DNA of 64,000 nucleotides from Pycnococcus provasolii (Eukaryota > Chlorophyta > Pseudoscourfieldiophyceae > Pseudoscourfieldiales > Pycnococcaceae), in the NCBI GenBank assembly GCA_938743325.2, contig OW568878.1, positions 372,001 through 436,000 of the forward strand, in the 5' to 3' direction. Shown here one piece after another: positions 46,397 to 55,975 of the stretch. The notes under the pieces were generated by a model that worked only from the letters and a program-made list of their open reading frames with translations, had not been told where the DNA came from and searched no databases. Each line of letters opens with the position of its first letter. Within the stretch, counting starts at the first letter, position 1. The position numbers were made by a program, and so were the translations under genes.

Positions 46397-49300
46397 ATGG
46401 CGGACTCGTCGCGCATACCCATGCACCCGCCCTCCGCACTTCTTCCCGCACTGCCTGGTGATAATGAGAAGGGTGTGGTGGGTGTGGGCGGTGTGGGTGT
46501 GGAGCGGTGTGGCCCGGTGGCGCCTTCCACAGCCTTGGCCTCATCCATGGCGTCGCGCCTACGCGCTCTCGACGCATCCGCCCTAGGCATCTGTGCGATG
46601 CACGACTCCATGGCATCAGAATACGGCGCGCTCGCATCAGCCGTGCTTGCACACGCGCCAGATGCCCTGAAGTGTGCGCCGGCGGCGTCAAAAGGGTCCA
46701 AGAACCAAAGCGGTGTCACTGGGATGCGAGACAGAGCTGCTGCTGCGGCAGCACCGGCGGCACTGCCAGATGAGGCTGCTGCGACGCAAACGCAAACGCA
46801 AACGCCGCCACCGCCTCCTCCACAACCACCGTCACCTGACAACGGAGATGAAGATGACGACGAAATGGCTCAGCGACAAATTAAACGCGCACGAAGCATC
46901 GCCAGCCGACCACCACCGCCGCCGCCGCCGCCGCCGCCTGCTCGGGAGACCTTGTCCACCCTGGCAGGAACCATACTTAGCAAGGAACAACCGAAACAGC
47001 ACGACGCTGCCGTCGACGCCTTCATCGCGCTGGCGCTGAGCCAAGCTCACAAAGCTGCTGCTGACTCAAGCTCGTCGAATGTCATCGACGTGGAAACAGC
47101 ATCGTCTCTCATCGAGCACTTCACCAACGACGACAGCTCAAACGACAACGGAGTACTCTCGGTACTCACGCTGCCCAACTTACCGCCTCAGCTGTACGTC
47201 GACGATCAGATTGAGCAAATCATCCAGCGCGTGCGCGAGAACGTCGAGGCTGTGCTTGCTGACTCTAGCAACCCTGTTGTCACCAAGGTGGTTCAGGCGC
47301 ATGCCCTGCTCGCTCGCCTGCAAGCGCGCATTCGGCTGGCAGGCACGCTGCAGGCACAGATCCAGCGCCTTGCGATGCGAGCGCTCGAGGTGCCCAACAC
47401 GCGAGCAAATCCGCTCCCACTCGTTTCGATGCAGCTGGCGTCGCTTGAACTTCTGTGGTGTGCATTCGACCACGGGCACTCCGCCTCACGCTTGGACGTC
47501 GTCACGAGCCTCGCAAAGATTCTCACCGACCTACCGAGCGCCTCGACCCGTGAGATCGTACTTCGCACGTGCGCGATGCCCATCGGCGAATGCGATGGCA
47601 CCAAGACGACGAATGTGCGCCCCGTGTCTGCCGCGCTTGTCTTGTGCATGCAGGCGTCGCTGTCGCTGCCAAGCCAGGAGAGGAGCGGCGAAGGCGATGT
47701 CTCGGCATCGAGCGCCCTGCACGCGAGCTGCACGCGCTACGTTGACGCCTTCTGGATCGCGCTGCTTCAGAATGTGTCCACCGCAAGGCAGCGAGAGATT
47801 GACATCAAGGCGATCGTCGAGTCTGTGGTGGAAGACCTGTGCTCTCTGCAGAGCCACGACGATATGCTGTGGCCCGCTTGCGACGTAATTTTGCATAGGC
47901 TGTGCACGGTACTGGGCGGTAAGTTTGGATTCAAGAGTACGGAGGTGCTGCACCGCAGCCTCGCCTGCGACGTCGTGGGAACAATGGTGGCACACGCTCT
48001 TGCGCATGCCAAGGTGACGCGCACGCGCCTCGGCGACTGTGATGTGCACGTCATTGCGGTGCCACGTACTGGTGACGGTGCGAGCATGCCGCCATCCGAC
48101 GAGGTTCAAGATCAGCAAGACGACTCGATCGTGCGCAAGAGTAGGTGGATTCCCGTCGAGTTTGCGGCTAGCCAGATGGGGTGGTTTACATCCACCTTGT
48201 CTTCGACATTGGACCGTCGGCTCGCGAATGGGCCTTACTGGGTGCGCCTTGTCCGATGTTCATCTGAGAAAGCAGTGGCATATTCCAGATCGATAACGGA
48301 TGCATGCGCAATTTCGCCACCGCTTCATATCGTAAGCCCTCTGATGCAGCAGCAGCAGACAAACCCGCCCCAGGATTACTATGCTATGCTACAACTCGCA
48401 GCCACCGGGTCCGCCGCAGCACGCCTTCCTCCACAGCATGCATCTCCGGAGCTCGAATATCCCGTCAATGCGGCCCTACAGGCGATGGCTCTGGCACGCC
48501 GATTCACGCTGACTAAGCTGTACTGCCTCGAGGCGAAAGGTGATGAGAATGGCAGCAGCGGCGACGAAACGACGCTTCCTCGGTATTGGCGCCTCCAGGA
48601 TCCCCCGGCGGAGGTGCGCGTGGCGGCGGCGGCGGCGGCGGCGGGCGGGGCAACCAGCGATGACTCGGAAACATATTCGGTCGCCATAAGTATTCTCGCA
48701 ACGACACGCCGCCTCGTCCCGCTATCTTCGCCGGCGCTGCTCACGTGGCTTGCACAGGCGATTGATCGCCGCTTTGAATCAGCTCCGTCTGTGCGCTGCC
48801 GTGCCATGAAAGCGCTGCAGCAGCTCGCATCTGCGGATCCCGAGTCTGCCACGCACGCGCCGGCATTCCGAGCGGCGGTGGAACATGCGCTTTCGGACGA
48901 GTCATCGAGTGTTCGCGAGGCGGCGGTAGACTTGCTCGGAAAGCACGCCACTGCTCTGCTCGGCGTGACTGCTGGTCCTGCGGCACAATCCGGGTCGTCG
49001 TCGGGCAAACCAAGCTCATCGTCATCGGCTTTCGGGAGCACTGGTCGGCGAAGAAGCAACTCGTTCAACGCAACGCCTCGAAATCCTTCCGGCCTTCGAG
49101 TACGAAGGCGCCTTCTGGCGGAGGAGGCGGAAGACGACGTGTCCACGGAACCTGCGGACGATCCAAGGAAGGCTCTGAGGACAGCAACGGCAGCGACGGC
49201 AGGAGCATCGACATCCCCACCCTTGGCGCAGCAGCACTCCGCGTCAACGAAGCGACTCGTCGCCGCACTAGCGCCGCGATGTCGAGATACATCGCTGGCT

Positions 49301-51826
49301 GTACGCAAGGTTGCGCTGACAACGCTTCGCAAGCTGCTCCATGCCACCTCGCTCGACGACGCCGTCACCACGGACGCTCTTGCTGAGGTGCTTTGGCGAG
49401 TCGACGACCCTGAGGAGTCGATTCGAACGCTTGTCGTGCGCACCTTCATCGACGTGCTCGGCCTGACTCCCTCAAGTATGGACGTCGATGACGCAGAAGA
49501 CGATGACGGCGGCGGCGGCGGCGGCAATGGCCTGGGAAGCCCCACCGCGAACCTCAGCGCAGCCACCAAAGGCGAGAGGGCTGCACGCGTTCTGGCTTCT
49601 ATCTCCCTAAACTACTTTCGCGCCTCGTCCTCACCTTCGGGAGCTATCAGCCTTCCTCTGCGGCGCGACACTGTGCTCGTCGCGCTGCTGCAACGCATCC
49701 TTCGCGACATGGGTGACGAGTGCCTGCACGTGCACCGCGAAGCGGCACTTCACATGGCAGTGGACGGGCTGAGCGATGGAACCGGCGGATCCCCGCTCGC
49801 GTCTCTTCTCTTTCTGCACGCCCTCGATGTGGCTGGCTGCCCTCCGCCGGCGAACACCATGCAGTCGCTAGTGCCTCACATCGTTCTCACGAAGAGGGAC
49901 GATTCACGAAGTGTAGCTGAGACGAAGCTGGTTCTCCTGCACGTCATGGGCGCGAGCCTTCGACCGCCGATCTCAGACGTGCTATACGCAGAGGCGGAGA
50001 AGAGGCTCGTGAACCTCTTCACCAATGGAGCGCAGCGTCAGGTGGCCGAGACTGCCAGTACTGCCATATGCGGCCTGGCGGCAGCGGGAGATTCGCGCGC
50101 GCGCGCGTGCGTTGGGCGTCTCTTCGCGCATTACCGCGCACAGCTCAGCGTCGAAGCCGGTGACGACGATGCGGCACGTGTGCCACGCGCGCTCTTCGCC
50201 CTTGGCGCCCTTTTGCGCAGCGGCGGTGGATCGGTGCTCAAATCAACAACGGCGGCTCAGATGCACGCTCGCTTTCTCAAGCTCTACGAGAGCACGGCGA
50301 GCCATCCTCAACAACAGCAGGTCGCCTCCTTCGCTCTTGCCGCTCTCTGCGACGCGGCAATGGCTGCAAGCCGCGCTGCGCACGCAGGTACAAGCATGGA
50401 AAGTGCTGGCGGCCCGCCGCTTCTGCAACGCCCTGACCTGCATGCGTCGTTCGCGCGAGCCCTTTCCCCGGGTTCTCCATCAGCGAATCAGGATCGCGTG
50501 CTTCGCCTCCTGTCCGAGCTGAGTGCCGTGGAAGAGGACCGTCTCGTGCACGCGCAGAGTAAAGCCGATGCCGGCTGCAGCAACGGCGCGGAGAAAATGA
50601 CGATCAACAAGATCAATGGCGCGACCGACGATGTGGCGACGCACGCCGGGGCAGCCATCCAGGAGCACTTCACGCGCGTCGTGGAGCTGAGCGGCGACGC
50701 GTCCGCTCCCATTACGGTTCGCTCTCGAGCCACCACCGTGGTCGCCGCAGCTCTCGTTCACGGCCATGTGCCTCCGCAGGAGGCGCTCCCGAGCATTCTT
50801 CGCAGTGCCACGACGGATCCCGACGAATCGCTACGCCGTGGCGCGGCGGTAGAGCTGCATCGCTTCCGCGCAAATGATGGTGCCGGACGCGTTGCCAGCA
50901 GTCTCGCAGACGGCCTTAAACTTGCTGCTCGTATGCTGAAGGGATCAAGCCCAACTCCGCCGGCATATGCGCTCTTGATCTGGGGAGAATTGTACGCATC
51001 TGCTTTCGGCACACGTCTCGGCTTCAAGCGCCGCTTCCTGGAGTCTGCCATTCGCCACATCGCGGAAACTACTGCCCAAAGCTGGTGGCTGTCTGCGCTG
51101 AGCGCAGACATTCTGGCGACTCTACCATACGTTCGTCAGGAGGAGGCACTTCACGTGGTTGTTGCCTGCAGTGCCGAGCTCGCGAAACTTGGCGTTCTCA
51201 CGATTGACGACGACGACGGCGGCGGCGACAACGATGGTGGTACCAAGGCGCCTCTCGGGTCAACACCGTCGACCGAGAAGCTCGCCTCAGGCGTCCTGCT
51301 CCTTCGCCTTAAGGCCTGCCTTCGTGCGCGCTTCGGCTTAGCAGATGAGCGTATTGCATCCTACAAGCCCGCGGACTTTTCGGGAGCGGGGTCTATCGGT
51401 AGCGGCGGCGGCGGCTTGCCTTTCGACGGCGCGGCTGCCATCATCGACGGCATGGTGGACGTGCACAATGCCCTGCAAGGAAATGGCGGAGGAATCAGCC
51501 TTGGTGAGCTAGCCAAGCGGCTCGAGCAGGAGGATGCTGGCACAGACTATGCAGCCCTCGCGCATGCTGTCAAGAAAGCGAAAAAGAAGAAGCCGACGGC
51601 CGCGTCGGCATCGAAGAAAAAGAAGGCGCCGGCGCGCAAGCCGCCGGCGCGCAAGCGCAAGGCGGACGACAGCGACGACGACGATGACAGCGACGACGAC
51701 AACATGACGGAGCAGCCTGAGATGGATGATGATGCGGAAAGTAATGGCGAGGAGGAGGAAGTGGTGGTCAAGCAAACGACGGCGCGTTCCCGCGCTCTTG
51801 CAGCTAAGAAGCAGATGAAAAAGTAG
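46397..51826 (+). CDS. SCC2: Cohesin loader subunit SCC2 / NIPBL (adherin)
   Basis: The product is 1809 residues from ATG 46397 (gcgATGGCG); the frame is open upstream but without a better start. The size lies between yeast Scc2 (about 1500) and human NIPBL (about 2800). The N-terminal 280 residues are low-complexity (poly-Ala, QTQTQT, poly-Pro). HEAT-repeat helices fill the rest. The clearest family marks are at about 780-860 (SVRCRAMKALQQLASADPES, SSVREAAVDLLGKHA) and about 955-1030 (LAVRKVALTTLRKLL, VDDPEESIRTLVVRTF), equivalent to the NIPBL segment with VREAAVELLGRF and SVRKRVIKILRD. SCC2 with SCC4/MAU2 loads cohesin onto DNA and stimulates its ATPase. The end is a Lys-rich then acidic tail (KKKKAPARKPPARKRKADDS), probably nuclear targeting. 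It is one exon. Confidence 0.86.
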   Translation: MADSSRIPMHPPSALLPALPGDNEKGVVGVGGVGVERCGPVAPSTALASSMASRLRALDASALGICAMHDSMASEYGALASAVLAHAPDALKCAPAASKGSKNQSGVTGMRDRAAAAAAPAALPDEAAATQTQTQTPPPPPPQPPSPDNGDEDDDEMAQRQIKRARSIASRPPPPPPPPPPARETLSTLAGTILSKEQPKQHDAAVDAFIALALSQAHKAAADSSSSNVIDVETASSLIEHFTNDDSSNDNGVLSVLTLPNLPPQLYVDDQIEQIIQRVRENVEAVLADSSNPVVTKVVQAHALLARLQARIRLAGTLQAQIQRLAMRALEVPNTRANPLPLVSMQLASLELLWCAFDHGHSASRLDVVTSLAKILTDLPSASTREIVLRTCAMPIGECDGTKTTNVRPVSAALVLCMQASLSLPSQERSGEGDVSASSALHASCTRYVDAFWIALLQNVSTARQREIDIKAIVESVVEDLCSLQSHDDMLWPACDVILHRLCTVLGGKFGFKSTEVLHRSLACDVVGTMVAHALAHAKVTRTRLGDCDVHVIAVPRTGDGASMPPSDEVQDQQDDSIVRKSRWIPVEFAASQMGWFTSTLSSTLDRRLANGPYWVRLVRCSSEKAVAYSRSITDACAISPPLHIVSPLMQQQQTNPPQDYYAMLQLAATGSAAARLPPQHASPELEYPVNAALQAMALARRFTLTKLYCLEAKGDENGSSGDETTLPRYWRLQDPPAEVRVAAAAAAAGGATSDDSETYSVAISILATTRRLVPLSSPALLTWLAQAIDRRFESAPSVRCRAMKALQQLASADPESATHAPAFRAAVEHALSDESSSVREAAVDLLGKHATALLGVTAGPAAQSGSSSGKPSSSSSAFGSTGRRRSNSFNATPRNPSGLRVRRRLLAEEAEDDVSTEPADDPRKALRTATAATAGASTSPPLAQQHSASTKRLVAALAPRCRDTSLAVRKVALTTLRKLLHATSLDDAVTTDALAEVLWRVDDPEESIRTLVVRTFIDVLGLTPSSMDVDDAEDDDGGGGGGNGLGSPTANLSAATKGERAARVLASISLNYFRASSSPSGAISLPLRRDTVLVALLQRILRDMGDECLHVHREAALHMAVDGLSDGTGGSPLASLLFLHALDVAGCPPPANTMQSLVPHIVLTKRDDSRSVAETKLVLLHVMGASLRPPISDVLYAEAEKRLVNLFTNGAQRQVAETASTAICGLAAAGDSRARACVGRLFAHYRAQLSVEAGDDDAARVPRALFALGALLRSGGGSVLKSTTAAQMHARFLKLYESTASHPQQQQVASFALAALCDAAMAASRAAHAGTSMESAGGPPLLQRPDLHASFARALSPGSPSANQDRVLRLLSELSAVEEDRLVHAQSKADAGCSNGAEKMTINKINGATDDVATHAGAAIQEHFTRVVELSGDASAPITVRSRATTVVAAALVHGHVPPQEALPSILRSATTDPDESLRRGAAVELHRFRANDGAGRVASSLADGLKLAARMLKGSSPTPPAYALLIWGELYASAFGTRLGFKRRFLESAIRHIAETTAQSWWLSALSADILATLPYVRQEEALHVVVACSAELAKLGVLTIDDDDGGGDNDGGTKAPLGSTPSTEKLASGVLLLRLKACLRARFGLADERIASYKPADFSGAGSIGSGGGGLPFDGAAAIIDGMVDVHNALQGNGGGISLGELAKRLEQEDAGTDYAALAHAVKKAKKKKPTAASASKKKKAPARKPPARKRKADDSDDDDDSDDDNMTEQPEMDDDAESNGEEEEVVVKQTTARSRALAAKKQMKK

Positions 51827-51940
51827 GACATAAAATATCATGTTGTAATTACAAGAATAATATACTACAATTAACTACAAATTCCACGACACACCATGTG
51901 CATCCACCATCATCCTTTTAAAACAAGCAGGCGTCAATCG

Positions 51941-52069
51941 TCAATCCTCAACCGTCGCAAGTTGTTGGTACTGCAGAAGCTGGACGTGCAGACCATCATT
52001 TTCGCGCTGCAGACGGGCATTTTCGTGCGCCAATCTCGCATTCTCACGCAACAGCGCATCCACCTGCAT
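51941..52069 (-). pseudogene. Diverged copy of a coiled-coil exon, joined to telomere-like repeats
   Basis: On the minus strand this segment matches about 120 bp of the gene at 56782-58574 (its 58309-58430 part) at roughly 90 percent by eye. It has an ATG and 42 codons (MQVDALLRENARLAHENARL...) before a stop created by a one-base insertion relative to the parent. Differences include His to Arg, Lys to Asn and a three-base insertion giving Val-Gln. The match begins exactly where telomere-like CCCTAA sequence ends (52069-52070). It may be a dead exon copy inserted during break repair, the last trace of a duplicated gene, or a 42-residue leucine-zipper microprotein. Confidence 0.7.
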
Positions 52070-52113
52070 TAGGGTGTTCGGGTTAGGGTTTCAAGGGGTT
52101 AGGTGTTCGGGTT
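52069..52113. repeat. Degenerate telomere-like tract at the exon-copy junction
   Basis: TTAGGGTGTTCGGGTTAGGG, then TTTCAAGGGGTTAGG. Units are TTAGGG-type with interruptions. Its left end directly touches the exon copy. Confidence 0.85.
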
Positions 52114-52231
52114 GGCGAGGGATGGCTTTGGAAAAACGTTCTTGCGTTTGAGAAAAAAATTACCTCGTAAGTCTTAGTTAAACCAACCCAGGAACTTTAT
52201 CCACGTCATCCCACACTCCTCATCATGTTTC

Positions 52232-53263
52232 TTATATATATCTTGCCGCTGCAACAGTTGGTTTACGCAAAGACAGTAGGCTGAGAGGTTGCGCCACCTC
52301 AAACCTGCCTGTGTGGTTGTCACTCACCAATAGTTTCCAACCTGTGCGTAGCTTGCTCACATTGTAGCTCGCGATCATCTGCTCCAAGCTGCTGCGGCTC
52401 GTCGAACGGTCCACCGAGCTCGTCACGCCGCCAACAGTTGGACCGCCTTCGTACTCGCGGGTCAAGTACAGCGCGTGCGTGCTATCCTCGAAAAGTATCA
52501 GCTTCTCGCGGCCGTGAGTGACATGAAACCACATGACCGAATAGTGAACGCACACGTCGTTCACACTCGTGCACGTCTGCGCAGCGGAGGCATGCGCAGC
52601 TGAGGCACGTGCGGCAAGGACGGGATTTGTATCCACGGCCAGCACCTCGTCGAACGTGGGCAAGTCGAGTTGATTCATCGGCGGCAGCGACGCTTCCTCT
52701 GACACCCACTTTTGCGGCCGCGAACGTCGTGGTGACGTCACACCCGCCATTCCAGGCCTTGCACGCCGCGGCGGCGTCATGGGTGGTGCTTCAGTAGCTT
52801 CAAGGGTCGTGAGGAGTGACGTCATTCGCTCCTGCTGCTGATGCACTGGTGGTGGTGGTGGTGGCGGCAGCGGTAGCGACGCCGAGAGTGGTGGCGGCGG
52901 TGGCGGTATCTGCGCTTTATCCGTCATCGTGGTGGGAGCTTTCCTTTTTCTTTGCGGCGTGCTTGGCGACACAGGCGGTGGCGGGGGAGGTGGTGGCGGT
53001 GGTGGCGATGGTGCTGCATACATCCTCTCCACATCCATCTCTACAGCAGACATTGGCGACATCGGCGGTGGCGGTGGTGGGCGTGGGCAGTCGAGGTCTA
53101 TGAACCGGCCGTTCGTCCTGCAGGCGTTGCGTAATTCACTGCAATTCAACAACGCCGCGTTGTTGCCGTCGTCGTCGTTATCGTTGTCAAGCACGTCATA
53201 GAAGATGTCGAAGAAGTGTTCCGACACAGGGGTGTTGTCGATGTTGTAGTTAAGAGCGGCCAT
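52232..53263 (-). CDS. Proline-rich protein with unknown C-terminal domain
   Basis: The product is 343 residues from ATG 53263 (MAALNYNIDN); the upstream frame has only TTG. The N-terminus is acidic (FYDVLDNDNDDDG). Three poly-Pro blocks (up to 11 Pro) lie between about 65 and 145, with basic patches (QRKRKAPTT) and MTPPRRARP / TSPRRSRPQ, possible phosphosites. The last 130 residues are better ordered (SVMWFHVTHGREKLILFEDS, THALYLTREYEGG, LRTGWKLLVSDNHTG). I do not recognise a family. Nuclear localisation is suggested by the basic Pro-Arg clusters, as inference only. Confidence 0.68.
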   Translation of the reverse strand: MAALNYNIDNTPVSEHFFDIFYDVLDNDNDDDGNNAALLNCSELRNACRTNGRFIDLDCPRPPPPPPMSPMSAVEMDVERMYAAPSPPPPPPPPPPPVSPSTPQRKRKAPTTMTDKAQIPPPPPPLSASLPLPPPPPPPVHQQQERMTSLLTTLEATEAPPMTPPRRARPGMAGVTSPRRSRPQKWVSEEASLPPMNQLDLPTFDEVLAVDTNPVLAARASAAHASAAQTCTSVNDVCVHYSVMWFHVTHGREKLILFEDSTHALYLTREYEGGPTVGGVTSSVDRSTSRSSLEQMIASYNVSKLRTGWKLLVSDNHTGRFEVAQPLSLLSLRKPTVAAARYI

Positions 53264-55180
53264 GGATGGAGACAACTACGATAAGTGGTACCGTACCGGC
53301 ACACGTGGCCGCAAAGCAGGTACAGTAGGTAAGGGAAGCAGGCAATTGAAGCAGGTGCGGTGTCGGAACGGAACGGAGTTTGGGTCCCCCGGGGGAGACT
53401 TGACGAGGCAGGCTTTTCGTCTTCCGGGGGGGGAGACGAACTTTTGCGACGCTTGCCGACGAAGCAGGTTCTCTCGGCTCTCTTGGGCTTCTTGGCGTGT
53501 CATGAATCCCAATCAGCAGGATCCAGTAAGGACACCTCTTGGATTGTTGACGAGGAGAATCTGACCAGGGCAGGGACTGGTGACTGGTGTGACTGGTGTT
53601 ATATACCAGGGATATGTACCAGACCAATGAAGAAATACTGTATGTACGCTTGAAGTTGAACTTGGAAGAAGGTGCCGGTGGAAAATGCCGGTTGGGAAGA
53701 TGGTACTTTTTAGGTGGGAGAGACGAATCTTCGTCGTCCAGGTTTTTCTTTTCGTCTCCTCCCTTCCGGCTCTCCAGTCTCCCCATCTTTGAGTAGCCCC
53801 TGAGAAAGAAGAGCATGCCCATGATTCCCAATCCCAATCCCACCCAAAGACGGATCCCCCAAGTCACCGACGTTCAAGAAGAGTCGCGCTGATCTCCTCC
53901 TACGGTAGAAGAGTTGGGTCGAGAAATAAGTCGGAGGCAACCTAATATTCCAGTATCCCCTAGGGGATGACTACGGATAACCTTTAAAATCGATTCCGCG
54001 AAAACGTAAATAAATTCCCTCATTGGGTCCGGGATGAATTGAAATGAATTCATCGAGGGTCTCGACCATATGGGGATAATGGTGGTGGGGAAAAACAATT
54101 CCGCGTTTATTAGCGCGAAATTCAGCGGACTGACGGCGGAGGATGTACAGTAGATAAAATCTGCCCAAAAATGACAACGTGTTTCCATCATCCAAAGTCC
54201 AAACATCGCCAGATTCGCACAGGCTTCCCACAGGTTATTCCATAGGGTAGACTAACGAGGTTCTTCGACCAAAGACGAAAGACTATAAAGAAAGAGCCGT
54301 TGCCTCGAGGCTCAGACTAGGCCTTCCTACTGTACTTCTAGAAGGAAAACACAAGAGGAACCAGGATCCCCTAAAGGTACAAGGTTCTTCTTCTGAGCCT
54401 CTGAGCCTCTGAGGGAGGATGTGAGGATTCTTCTGGAGCCAATCTGGTTTGGTTTCTAGAACGGGGAGGAGGAGAGGAGGGAGGGAGCTGGCCAGTTCTG
54501 GAGGGCGGATCCACTCGAAGGCGGATCCAGAACGAAGGCCGAGTGTTCAGCCGAGTGTGTGTGTTCGAACAGACTACTCGTAGTCGAACAGGCCCACCTA
54601 GGAGTCCCCTTTTTGGTGCACACCCTTGAAAGCACCTCGTATTGTATCGATAGCGATACGAGTATGCGGTATTGTATCGATACTGCAGTATCCGCCTCCA
54701 TTGAAGCGCCCGCGGAGCGCGTAAACTATGCCGCCAGGTGCCACGGTGCCGTTCTCGTGCCGTGCGCGCGCTACACGCACCCTTGCCAGCTGCTAAATAC
54801 GCACCGATAGTGCATATTCTGGGCCATACAGCTCAATATCGGTTTGTATCGCAGGATACTATTGTGTTGTATTGGCCTATATCGGTGAGTATTGTAACTT
54901 CTTGTGAAGTCTTTGAGCTCACACGGAAGCCCTTGAACTTGTGCCAAGCAGCTCAGACAACTCGTAAGTGCTCAAGAGCTCGCTAAACAGCTTTCCATCC
55001 GCTAAAGCCGTGTTCGTATTCCGGCACTATCGTGCGATATCGGCGTATTTACAGTGCTTTTTTGACGTCTACAGGTGACCTTGAGCCATTCTAGCTTGTG
55101 CCAAGTACACCGAGGTAGCTTGCAGGTGTCCAGCAACACGGCAAAAAGAGAGCATTGCAGCTACACCTCCGTAGGTGACG
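53264..55180. other. Long intergenic region: GGATCC cluster, AT-rich island, phased direct repeat
   Basis: This 1.9 kb has no firmly supported gene. GGATCC occurs at about 53518, 53852, 54364, 54507 and 54522. The part 53940-54330 is clearly more AT-rich than its surroundings and holds a minus-strand frame 53971-54231 of 86 codons (GRFYLLYILRRQSAEFRANK, MVETLDEFISIHPGPNEGIY) with protein-like composition and no recognised family. 54639-55030 carries the TATCGATA/TATCGG elements upstream of the bZIP gene. A minus frame ending at 53250 (from ATG 53822) starts plausibly but becomes low-quality. Confidence 0.5.
54639..54682. promoter_or_regulatory. 30-bp phased direct repeat containing TATCGATA palindromes
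   Basis: GTATTGTATCGATA occurs at 54639-54652 and 54669-54682, exactly 30 bp apart. Each copy includes the palindrome TATCGATA. Related TATCGG/CGATAT words recur at about 54837, 54881 and 55036, all upstream of the bZIP start at 55181. A binding-site cluster is inferred. Confidence 0.5.
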
Positions 55181-55975
55181 ATGAACTCAGCCAGCGCAGC
55201 TCAGGTGGCTGCAATGGCACAGGCTGCGCAGGTGGCGCAGGTTGCAGCTGCACTTAAGAATAGCCAGGAAACGGCCAGGGTAGCAAACGCCAACAACTGG
55301 CTGAACACGCAGGTGGACAACGCCGTGACCGCAGCTGCCATGGCCGCGGCGGGTCTGCAAGGTATGGGAGACTTCAACAGTCTGATGGGCGGCTTGACTG
55401 CCGGAGCAGGTGGGGATGCTGCACCTCCTCCACCTCCACCGCCTCTTGCGGCCGGTGCAGGCGGCCTGAGCACTCTTCAGCTGTGCCACGCGAAGGCCCA
55501 GGCGCACAGGACGGTGTTGAAGCAGAGCAAGCTACCTCTGGCGGGAACAACGGAGGAGCTGATGAAAGCGGCGGGTGTGGAAGCGAACGGCTCGCACCGT
55601 CGACGCGCCGCGGCGAATGGCGTGAGCGACGAGGATCTCGCGATGGCGGACCCGAAACGTGCGCGGCGCATTTTGGCGAACCGGCAGAGTGCGGCGCGCA
55701 GCAAGGAGCGCAAGGCGGTGTACGTGACGGAGCTCGAGGCTGAGGTGAGGCGTCTGGAGAACGAGTTGATGTCTCTAAGGGCGCAGAAAAGTGCTGGCAG
55801 CGACAACGTCGAGCTGACGAGACTGAGGGCGGAGCGCGACGTTCTGCTGACTCAGAACGCTGCGTTGAACGAGAAGGCTGCGGACGCGCGTCGCATTGAG
55901 CTTGAGTTGCGCCGTGACTTGGATCGCTATCGTGCTTTGGCGGATCAGAGGAGCGCTGGTGCTGGCGCGCGGTGA
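55181..55975 (+). CDS. bZIP transcription factor, plant group I (VIP1/RF2a)-like
   Basis: The product is 264 residues from ATG 55181 (an in-frame GTG lies six bases upstream). The N-terminal half is Ala-rich ([18 protein letters not shown]) with a poly-Pro block. The basic region begins at about 157: [20 protein letters not shown], followed by [20 protein letters not shown] and a zipper that continues after a short break ([20 protein letters not shown]) to about 245. The lysine in RSKERK, where most bZIPs carry Arg, and the [20 protein letters not shown] pattern are typical of plant group I factors. These bind AC-rich or G-box-like elements. All DNA-contact residues (N-x7-R: N-R-Q-S-A-A-R-S) are present. 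Confidence 0.9.
   Translation: MNSASAAQVAAMAQAAQVAQVAAALKNSQETARVANANNWLNTQVDNAVTAAAMAAAGLQGMGDFNSLMGGLTAGAGGDAAPPPPPPPLAAGAGGLSTLQLCHAKAQAHRTVLKQSKLPLAGTTEELMKAAGVEANGSHRRRAAANGVSDEDLAMADPKRARRILANRQSAARSKERKAVYVTELEAEVRRLENELMSLRAQKSAGSDNVELTRLRAERDVLLTQNAALNEKAADARRIELELRRDLDRYRALADQRSAGAGAR

Noticed and set aside
48379-49569. 396-codon minus-strand frame within SCC2
   Set aside because: It is antisense to HEAT repeats of SCC2 and Ser/Ala-rich shadow.
53250-53822. Minus-strand frame from ATG 53822 with a hydrophobic start
   Set aside because: The first 60 residues look plausible but the rest is Pro/Ser/Arg noise and it runs into the promoter and start of the proline-rich gene.
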